The notes under the pieces: model-generated | What the model saw: only the letters and a program-made list of their open reading frames with translations | Databases searched by the model: none | Told to the model about the DNA's origin: nothing | Position numbers and translations under genes: made by a program | DNA from: Isoetes taiwanensis | Lineage: Eukaryota > Streptophyta > Lycopodiopsida > Isoetales > Isoetaceae | Assembly: GCA_021234155.1 (NCBI GenBank) | Contig: JAJEKV010000046.1 | Location: 9,987,012 to 10,051,011 of the forward strand | Direction of reading: 5' to 3' | DNA length: 64,000 bases | Part shown: one piece after another, positions 56,384 to 64,000 of the stretch | Layout: each line of letters begins with the position of its first letter | Numbering within the stretch: position 1 is the stretch's first letter

Positions 56384-56439
56384 AATTGGAAAATTCAAAT
56401 TGTAAAGCTAGAATTCTTTACAATTTGAATTTTCCAATT
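56384..56439. repeat. Perfect inverted repeat, 24-bp arms
   Basis: AATTGGAAAATTCAAATTGT+AAAG (56,384-56,407) is exactly complementary to 56,416-56,439, with loop CTAGAATT. CTAGAATTCTTTACAATT also occurs twice as a direct repeat. Confidence 0.95.
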
Positions 56440-56640
56440 CTAAATGGCATGGGCCTAGATTAAAAATCCTGTCGTATTTGAGGGCTTCGATTGAAACTTC
56501 TGCTGCGTTATGTGAGTTGGTTATCCAAGGTTGTGGTTCCAGCACCAACAATCCACCAGGGCGTAATTCCTCTAATATCTTTTTGAAAAACTTAAATAAC
56601 ATTGACAAAGCCTGTTGTGGCATGGCTCCCAATCCAGTGA
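56408..56640 (-). pseudogene. MePCE/BIN3-type RNA methyltransferase gene fragment
   Basis: The minus-strand frame contains FFKKILEELRPGGLLVLEPQ and PW, matching the Bin3-domain motif (LRPGGxLxLEPQPW) of 7SK/U6 snRNA methylphosphate capping enzymes. This is the strand after the SAM-binding motifs. Flanking residues (AALKY/EALKYDRI) fit loosely. The rest of the methyltransferase fold is absent, so this is a short gene fragment, possibly one exon carried by a mobile element. Confidence 0.75.
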
Positions 56641-57112
56641 CCCGTCTCAATTCGGAGACGGTGTGTCCCCTCCTTTTTTCCCATCCCTTTTTCTCTTTTT
56701 CCGATCCTTTCACTCTTTCCCTTTCCCAATGTCATTTTTAGCTCTTCTTTTCCACTAATAATTACAGTTCTAGCGAGATGTACATTTCTTCCTAAGCTCC
56801 ATTTTATCAAAAGGTGAGAGGCTACCATTTCTTGCAATGTACATCATCCATGTGCAACTTCACAGAATCTAAGCATTGAAATACTATATGGTTGTGCAAT
56901 ATTTTCTTAAGCCTCACCCTTAACCACAATTGAACTTCCAATTGTTTCAATGAACTGATGGCCGGATAGTGACCCCTCCAAACGATGACGGCTCCAACGA
57001 CACCCAATCATCATAAGTTGATTCAACATAAAAGATAAATACTTCATCTCTCAATTTTTCGGAGCACACTCCAAAGAGAATCTTAAAAAACTTCTCGCGC
57101 CCTCTCCAGCTT

Positions 57113-57646
57113 CTACTGCCTTGTATACAATTTGCTACAATCAGTCTTCACAAAAGAGATTGACATCCCTTTAACATCAAAAGAAAAAAGGTGATTCGAT
57201 TGCATGATGTTGCCAACGTTATCTGATGAAGCAGAAATTAACAAGCACAATACAGAATCGTCATTGATGTCTAGCACATAATTCTCTTTTGGAGGATTCC
57301 ATGAAACTCTGCCGAATTGGAAGCTAATCGTTGGGGGTTCTATGTCACGTCTCCCTGAAATATTGAGGCAAGGAAGATAACTATATGATGTATCAATGAG
57401 AGGTAGGCCTCCCAAAGCTTCAACATATGCATCTTTTAAAGCATTGAATACCGAAGTGTCTAGATAACTGAGTGGCGTGCCAGAGTCAAGAAGAGTGCCT
57501 CTAGAGTTGAGGTCTAAAGAAGTGTTGCACCTTGAAATCATAGTATTGCCGACAGTGATGCTTTGAAGATGGACATAGTAGGAAGGATCGTCAGTTTGTA
57601 GAATAGGAATGGAATGGTGAGAGAAGTCAGAAGAAGACCATTCCAT
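57113..57646 (-). pseudogene. A1-family aspartic protease, C-terminal lobe
   Basis: A 177-codon open frame on the minus strand. It carries the second active-site motif LLDSGTPLSYLD at about residue 55, then a domain typical of the C-terminal lobe of plant pepsin-like (nucellin/CND41-type, TAXi_C) proteases: PPTISFQFGRVSWNPPKENY, then LFSFDVKGMSISFVKTDCSK and a stop. It lacks the first catalytic Asp lobe, so it is half a protease. The frame itself is intact. It is the left half of a head-to-head inverted pair with the copy starting at 57,638. Confidence 0.8.
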
Positions 57647-57894
57647 TTCTATTCTACAAACTGACGATCCTAACTATTATGTCCATCTTCGAAGCATTAT
57701 GGTCAGTAATACTATGATTTCAAGGTGCAATACTTCTTAAACCGCAATTCTAGAGGCATTATCATTGATTCAGGCACAGTGATATGGCTCTGCAACCACT
57801 CTAATAGAATTATTCGGTCCTATTCATTATCAATGCAATCAAGGATTCCCAAATAGGAATTAATTTTCATGAAGGATTTGGTTCGAGTTTCGTG

Positions 57895-59040
57895 CTTCAG
57901 TTCGGTCGACATGCGCTGTCCAGGTTCGACAATCCACGTTGAAGGAGGGTACCATTGATAGGCTGGTATTCACCTATCAGGGTCAGAATTTGGAGACAGT
58001 CGAATGTTACAAATTCTCGTCATAGATTTCTCATCTAAATATAACTGGAAGGAGTGTGGGAAGAGGCGGGTAGCTGGAGGGAAGGCGGCATTGTATAGCA
58101 TGTTGGCAAGATGTAACAAGGCTGCATTGACAGAATGGGGGCTGAAAAAGGTATTGTTTAAGACTTTAGTCCAAACAATACTGTTATATGGAGTGCCCAT
58201 TTGGCGGCCAAACCTGTCTGCTAAGATGTGGTGCCATCTTGAATCAGTTCAAAAAATATTTCTGCGGGAGGAATTTGGGATTAAGGCCCAGACACCGTAT
58301 GCTATCATGTTAGCGGAAGCTTGATGCTTCCAATTGAAGTAGAGGCGTTGTTTCAAGCGGTGAATTTTGTTAATAGGCTGGAGAAACAATCGACGGAGCG
58401 CCTCTCGTACCAGGCCACGTTGGGATCCGAACAAAAAAGATGGTTACATTCTCTTAAACAATGGGCAAGCAAGTGGGGGCTGTCGAATGACAACTGGCCG
58501 AGAGACAAAAAAGAAGCAAGGGGACTTCTGGAAGGGCTGGCAGTTGCGCGTCTCTGGGCATCTCCAGGTAGCAGGATGGTAAAATACAAGAATGAAGTGA
58601 ATCAGCTTACAGAATACAAAAGTCAAGGATATCTAAATTCAGATATTCCTAAGTTCTACAAGCAGATAATTTCCAGGTATAGGACAAGTTCACATAGATT
58701 AGAGATTGAGAGGGGCCGATGGTTCAAGGTCCAAGCAGAATTCAGAACATGCAAAGTATGCTCGTCAGGAGATGTAGAAGATGAGTGTCATGCACTCCTA
58801 CATTGTTCGGCCTATATGCACATAAGAGAGAGTTTTAGCATTCAAGCTCTAGATTATTATTCGTTATTCAAGCTCTAGATTATTATTCGTTATTGTGTAT
58901 ACCACCTGCAGTGCTAGGACCTTATTTAACGGCGGTGGACACACACCGATCCCTTCTATTAGAGTTGTAACTTATGTTTCAGGCTCCATGGCCTCTCAAG
59001 GCCCAAGAGAGGAATAGAAATAAATAAATAAATAAATATA
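57895..59040 (+). pseudogene. 5'-truncated LINE, C-terminal part of ORF2
   Basis: The frame 58,004-58,324 carries the end of a reverse transcriptase region (VECYKFLVIDFSSKYNWKEC, TLVQTILLYGVPIWRPNLSA). After a stop at 58,322, the frame 58,321-58,878 continues with LPIEVEALFQAVNFVNRLEK, IERGRWFKVQAEFRTCKVCS and the CxxC...VEDECHALLHCSAY C-terminal motif. The 3' end is (AAAT)n at 59,020-59,036. RT catalytic motifs are missing. It interrupts the inverted aspartic protease copy. Confidence 0.82.
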
Positions 59041-59171
59041 TCAGATTGGATACGTTCTGATCAAGGCCCGTGAATAACGAACGATAAAGGCAGTTGTCTC
59101 TCACGATGGAAGCTTCAGGAGACCTACCTCTAGTGGATACATCATATAGTTATCTTTATTGCTTTCAGATC

Positions 59172-59322
59172 TCCAATTGGCCTGATCGTATTAAAATTCC
59201 AATATGGAGTGATCATCTAAAAGTGATTGATGCTTCAGGGACATTTCTTACTTCTGGAAGTACTTTGTAATATTTTGAGTGTATAATATGAAGTAAAACA
59301 CGTTCTTCCAAAAAAAAAAATT
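59172..59322 (+). mobile_element. Short poly(A) retroinsertion nested in the aspartic protease copy
   Basis: About 150 bp ending AAACACGTTCTTCC then A10 separates two TTTCAG copies (59,166-59,171 and after the poly(A)). The sister minus copy has this position uninterrupted (CAATATTTCAGGGAGAC), so this is an insertion with a target duplication of at least 6 bp. The family is unknown. Confidence 0.65.
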
Positions 59323-59561
59323 TCAGGAAGACGTGATGTAGAATCCAGCGATTAGTTTTCAATTCGACTAAGTTTCAAGGAATCCTCCAAAAGAGAATTA
59401 TACGCTACATCAATGATGATTCTATATTATGTCTGTCAATTTTTGCTTCAGATATGGAATCATTGGCAACATCTTGCAATCGAATCATCTTTTTTCTTTT
59501 GATGTTAAAGGGATATCAATCTCTTTCGTGAAGACTGATTGTAGCAAATTGTAAATGCTAA

Positions 59562-59883
59562 CATAATGCCCTTATAATTTGACGTGGTCTTTACAAATTG
59601 GATTGATAATAATGCATTAGAGTGTTGGTATGTATCACAATGCCCTTATAATTTGATGTGGTCTTTAGAAAATGGATTGCTAATAATGCATTAGAGTGTT
59701 GATATGTATGGACCTCTTTCCCATTTGTTTTTCATTACATTGAAGAAAACTTCCTTGGAAGGGAGAATCAGAATCATGAGGGAGGAAAACACTCTTCTTA
59801 TGCGCCCAGATGATCTTCGAAGAAAACTTCCTCGGCAAGGAGAATTAGAATTATGAGGGAGAAAATTACTCTTCTTACGCACT
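59562..59883. repeat. Two consecutive tandem duplications (about 73 bp and 75 bp units)
   Basis: AATGCCCTTATAATTTGAxG then TGGTCTTTAxAAAxTGGATTG repeats at 59,562 and 59,635. Immediately after, GAAGAAAACTTCCTxGG then AGGGAGAATxAGAATxATGAGG repeats at 59,741 and 59,818. Confidence 0.85.
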
Positions 59884-59889
59884 TCACTC

Positions 59890-62800
59890 TATGTCAGACG
59901 AAGAAGGATAGTTTAGATTGGCAGTCATTACAAGAGCAGGTACGTCAATTGCAAGAGGAATTGGAGGTGTAAAAAAAAGCTTAATGTTGTAAATAATGAA
60001 TTGAATTTTGTGGAAAAAATGTTGGACAAAGTGGAAAACCATTTAGCGCATATCAAAAATTGATCAGGGAAATGGAGATGCAGGGGATAGTGTAGAGATG
60101 GAATCATGTGCCAGCAATTCCTGCCTACCAAAACAACCTTGCAAAGGACATCTCTCACAAAAGTGGTCACGACCTCCAGATCACTTCGGACGATCTATCA
60201 AAGGGAAGACAGAGGGGGTGAGCACATGTTCCTAAAACAAATGATGAGAATATCGTCATATTATAATTGTTAATGTGCACATAATTCCTTAGTTAGGAAT
60301 TTAATATCTATTAATCGGTTAGTTAACATGGGATGTACTCTTGTGTTCAACATATTGCAATTTATTACACTAATATTAGATCATTTAGTATAGGCAAATA
60401 AGTGCTAAATTTCAAGTAAACATTTTTGCATACAGGTTAAAAGAGACCTGCAGTCTGTTTAAAGAAGCTCATTTATCTATACAAAAAGAGGTTTTATAAT
60501 ATTTTTGTTTCTCACATGATCAAAGCATGTCTATCATATAAAAGCATGTATATCATGATAATTTAAACAATGCATCATTCGAAGAATTTATCTCTTTCCA
60601 ATTGAGATCCTATTTATATTCCCCTACATATCAACTCGGTACTCAAACCTTTAGATTGAGAAGCCTAAAACAGAGTCACGTAGAGCATTTGAAGCATTCA
60701 AAACCAAGTTAAAGAGGAGAGTGAGGCTATATAGACGCAAGTACCACTGGTTAATTAGCACCAAATATTTTTTGGATTTGTGATGGATTGCATTATTCAA
60801 TTGTAGATGAGCAACCTCAAACGGGACTTATTGGAGTCTTCCTATAGGCATAATGATGGCATGATTGAGTCATCTCACAAGTGAAATTCAATTGCATTTG
60901 CCTCTGAGGTTTAGTAAATACATAGGGATTTAGCCTTTGGATGTTAAAGCATGCAATTTCTGTCAAGGGACAATCTCTCTCTTATTTTTGTGCAACGGTT
61001 CCCCTATAAGATTTTGCTTATTGCTTTTGCAAATTTAATGCCCTCAAAAACCATCAAATGAATGTTGGAGCTTACAATGACAAGGCAACTCTTCTGCAGG
61101 TTGTCACTATTTCCCTATTGTTTATAGGAGTAGTCTGGCTATTGTTAATATTGGCGATGAAAAAATAGAAGTGAACAAGAGACAATAGTCCAATTCCCCA
61201 ACATCATATTGCAACATTTTTTTAGAACATAGAGAACACTCATACGGAAACATGACTGCAAAGAAATGGTTTCTTGAAAAAAGTCTTGTTGAAAATATGC
61301 AATCTCTTGCTTACATACAATCCATCTCAAACAATATTGGGAAGAAAGTGAGATGGAAGCGGTTTTGAAATCATGAGATATTGGACCCCATATGCCGAGG
61401 TCCAATACGTTCTTCATCAACTTAACAAACAAGATACCTAAACTTATTGCAAGTGGTATGAAATCGATAAATTACATAAAAATTGATAGATCTACTAAGG
61501 CCATGATATATTCTCCCTCCTGCATTTTTTCCACCCCTAACTTATCCTTGGCCATTGCTCTTCCATCATCCCCCCTCCCCCCAAACCTTTTGCCCCAAGC
61601 CTGCCTTATTGCTAATTTGTTGTTTTTCATAATAGGTTTTGCTGGGCACCCATGTGGGACATTGATGCATTGTATTTTTCTTTATAGAGATGGTGCCGAG
61701 GTGATAATGGTACTATTTGTTTTCGTTGCTCTGGTAATTTATTGTAAATGGTGTTTTGTGAGGTGATGGCACCAATACCATGTTAGGTTGTGCTCTTGGT
61801 GGGAGTGTAATCTTGGAACTTTTAATAAGATGGCAGATTTGAGTTCATAAAGTCGTGTGTTGTAGTTTTTTGTTCTTCCAGGTGAAGGAATTTACAATTC
61901 GGGCAAGCTTGGACCTCAATATGTTGCACCCAATGGATTTATCCAGGTTCGATTCCTCGAGGTTGTTTTCGTTGTAAGCAAGTGTTAATCTTGTTGATAC
62001 GTTAATCTAGAGAAATGCATTGCCACTATGCACTTGCATAGACTCGACATATTATATGATTCGAATAGAAATAGAAATTGGTTATACACACAATTCATTT
62101 CTATAAATCCATTTCTTCAGCAACCACCTACACAAACCCATGTTTTTAGCAACCATGCAGTATGTTAGAAAACATGCATGCACATTTCACCTTGTATCTT
62201 GACATCCTTGTGTACAAATTTAACTTGTACACAAATGTAAGGTCAACCATGCAATTAGGTTTTCTCGGTATAGGTATAGTTAGACGTAAGGTATTTGGAA
62301 TTAGGGTTTCCAAGGCAATGACATGGGTTTCAAGGCAATGCCAGGGGTTTCATAATTCCTGCCATATCTCATGATATGCTCTGGGCCAAAGGCCTAGATA
62401 GCCATAAAAAGGGATTTAGCCATAGACCCTTGCAAGAACCCCCTAGAGCCAACTATAAACTTGATGGATTCTCCCTAATAGTTTTCATCGTGCCAATAAA
62501 CCCTTGCAAGAACCCCGGGAGAAAGGGGGTGGATTGTGTTGCAACGACATGTCTCAATATAGCATTTGCAGATTCGATTTTTCTATCCCATAGGCAAATC
62601 GTCTCCAAGCTTCTTCTGCCATATGGCACAATCCCTGACTTGCTGTGTGTGGCACAATTCCTGCTGTTGCATGTTGAAGCCACAAGCACAGACATTTCTG
62701 TAAACATGGTAAGCTGTTTTATGGAAAAGCACGTCAACACTTCCGATTCTGACATACATCCCAAGTGAACTCAAAGAATCTCTACTCCAACTTCCTTTAA

Positions 62801-63300
62801 ACAAAAGCTCTCATGGCTAACCGTTTGCTACCCGCTGTCAGACACCTCCAAGTGTGTCCATGCAGACAACTGCGAGATGTTGGTTTTAGTAAATTCAAAA
62901 CAGAAATTTCAGAAGAGATGGCATGCTTGCCGCCTCTATCATCTAACCCAACCAATTCTAACCATTTTTGAAACATCTAATCTTCAAAAATGGGCAATAA
63001 AATTACAATAAAGTTAAAATGTAGTAAGAGCAGGCCTATTGTAAAACAAAATTTATAAAAATCTCAGTTCAAAAAGGCTTTACATTTGATAGATTCGTAT
63101 CAAGTTAATATGCACAACACTGAGGCAACAGCCTAGGGGCAGTAATTTATTATTCCTATACTATTCCTAACCATTCAGAAGTACTACTCATTTACATGAC
63201 TTCTGCTTGTCCCAATGAAGTGCATTGCTCAAAACAACCTTATTGGCACTTGATGTGAAGGACTAGTGCTTTACTGAATTCGATTATTCATTAAGGATCT
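59890..63300. other. Unannotated stretch, no gene recognised
   Basis: A short plus-strand patch near 59,905-59,970 reads DWQSLQEQVRQLQEELEV, which looks like a coiled coil, but it stops at once. At 62,420-62,515 a phrase (ACCCTTGCAAGAACCCC) occurs twice. No other coding signal was seen on either strand. Confidence 0.35.
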
Positions 63301-63315
63301 GTTTTGCCAAAAAGC

Positions 63316-63699
63316 TCATGTGGATCCTTCTAGTGCTGTAAAGATATCAGTTCTTGTAACAATTCCTGCATCATATTTGACAACCTTGCACATTTTAGCA
63401 TGAAAAAACATTTAAGCTTACTAGGAAAGAACTACTAAGCTGGAAACACTTACCCACAACTTGATTTGAGTCGTTGACAATTGGAATTCTATGAATTTTA
63501 TTTTTCAGCATCAGAATAGCGGCATCTGCAGGGAAAGCATTATATTCAAATAAAATTACACATTAGAGAAAACAAGCAGCAGCAGGAAGGTCACCAGACC
63601 AAAAAAATATATATTTTTCACTGCAATACCTGATACAGTCTTGTCAGCAGATAGGGTAATAGCAGGCGAACTCATTACTTCACCTACAGTAGATTTTAG
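63316..63699 (-). CDS. CBS-domain protein, three C-terminal exons (gene continues past window end)
   Basis: Three exons join in frame with correct GT/AG borders: 63,699-63,630 (LKSTVGEVMSSPAITLSADK, TVS), 63,525-63,454 (DAAILMLKNKIHRIPIVNDS, NQVV) and 63,365-63,316 (GIVTRTDIFTALEGST, stop TGA). Together they form one complete CBS motif, starting with the usual VxExM and ending in HRIPIV-GIVTRxDI. Paired CBS motifs bind adenine nucleotides and tune partner proteins. The first CBS motif and N-terminus would lie beyond 64,000, so localisation and full length are unknown. No frameshift or stop was seen, so this is the best candidate for a live gene here. The 63,888-63,556 open frame is intron read-through. 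Confidence 0.85.
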
Positions 63700-64000
63700 C
63701 TGAAAATCGCACGCAATTGGATTAAAGCCAGAAAGGAGAAACACTTGTGTGCACAATTCTAAAACATTTATCAAAGGAATCCTCAAACTGAGTTTGTTAC
63801 CTACAAAACTATTTCCCTCAATTCTCTCCCTCAAATTAAGATGCAAAGACCAGTGCTGACATCCCACGTTTGACAATAAAATAATCAAAAGATACTAGAG
63901 ACAAAAGAGATCATAAAAATTTCAACTCAAGAACTATGACTGACAATCTCCATACACTCGACATGCCAGAGACCATGTATGCCACTATCCATAGTCAAAA

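Larger units (their letters stand above)
57638..59555 (+). pseudogene. Inverted second copy of the aspartic protease fragment, interrupted by insertions
   Basis: Plus-strand text at 57,638-57,782 repeats the beginning of the minus copy (QTDDPNYYVHLRSI, then IDSGT). It resumes at about 59,105-59,165 (DTSYSYL) and 59,320-59,555 (GRRDVE, NPPKENY, ending CSKL-like). Stops and frameshifts are common. A LINE fragment (57,895-59,040) and a smaller poly(A) insertion (about 59,172-59,322) sit inside it. With the minus copy it forms arms of about 145 bp around a 20-bp spacer, plus more distal pairing. Confidence 0.8.

Noticed and set aside
63556-63888. 110-codon frame as an independent small CBS protein
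   Set aside because: Only residues from LKSTVGEVM to TVS are exonic; both sides are introns with clear splice sites.

Overview
The window looks like gene-poor, transposon-dense nuclear DNA from a land plant. The evidence is plant-type coding remnants (class III peroxidase, PPR, TRAUCO/ASH2-like SPRY domain, A1 aspartic protease, CBS domain), spliceosomal GT/AG introns, plant LINE ORF1 (DUF4283/zinc-knuckle type), a Ty3/gypsy element, a methionine-primed miniature LTR element and a degenerate 25S rRNA piece. The low gene density and LINE types would suit a large genome such as a fern or other non-flowering plant, but that is a guess. Only two regions look like host genes with coherent exons: a coiled-coil protein at 13.9-15.7 kb (+) and the C-terminal exons of a CBS-domain protein at 63.3-63.7 kb (-).

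Layout. 0-3.3 kb (-): 25S rRNA fragment joined to a LINE ORF1. 4.3-4.9 kb (-): 5'-truncated LINE ending in a hexanucleotide tail. 5.9-12.2 kb: SINE-like pieces, LINE fragments, a Helitron-type 3' end and two related histone-H3-like fragments. 13.9-17.6 kb: coiled-coil gene, with an intact young TRIM (16,652-17,198) downstream whose LTRs each carry a 72-nt tRNA-Ala(UGC)-like sequence. 18-25 kb: LINE 3' end, tandem repeats, a 101-bp near-perfect hairpin, a Pro/Gly-rich reading frame and a second Helitron-type 3' end. 25.5-32.7 kb (-): fragments of three unrelated host genes (SNU114-like GTPase, TRAUCO/ASH2-like, DUF212 membrane protein), all in one orientation with introns, as expected for transduplication. 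34.6-38.1 kb: a 3.5-kb element with 29-bp terminal inverted repeats and an internal array of palindromes. 38.9-40.2 kb: foldback-like motif clusters. 40.3-44.0 kb (+): peroxidase and PPR pseudogenes. 44.0-52.4 kb (-): a broken Ty3/gypsy element with one LTR. 54.9-59.9 kb: LINE remnants, a MePCE/BIN3-like fragment, and a head-to-head pair of aspartic protease pseudogenes with nested insertions. The rest is tandem duplications or sequence in which I see no gene.

The most unusual object is the TRIM. It has matching 177-bp LTRs, a methionine-type primer site, a polypurine tract and a perfect 5-bp target duplication, yet its LTR embeds a nearly foldable tRNA with Pol III A and B boxes and the alanine G3:U70 pair. 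It is analogous to Cassandra TRIMs, which carry 5S rRNA, but with a tRNA instead. All functional calls come from reading the sequence; no searches were run.
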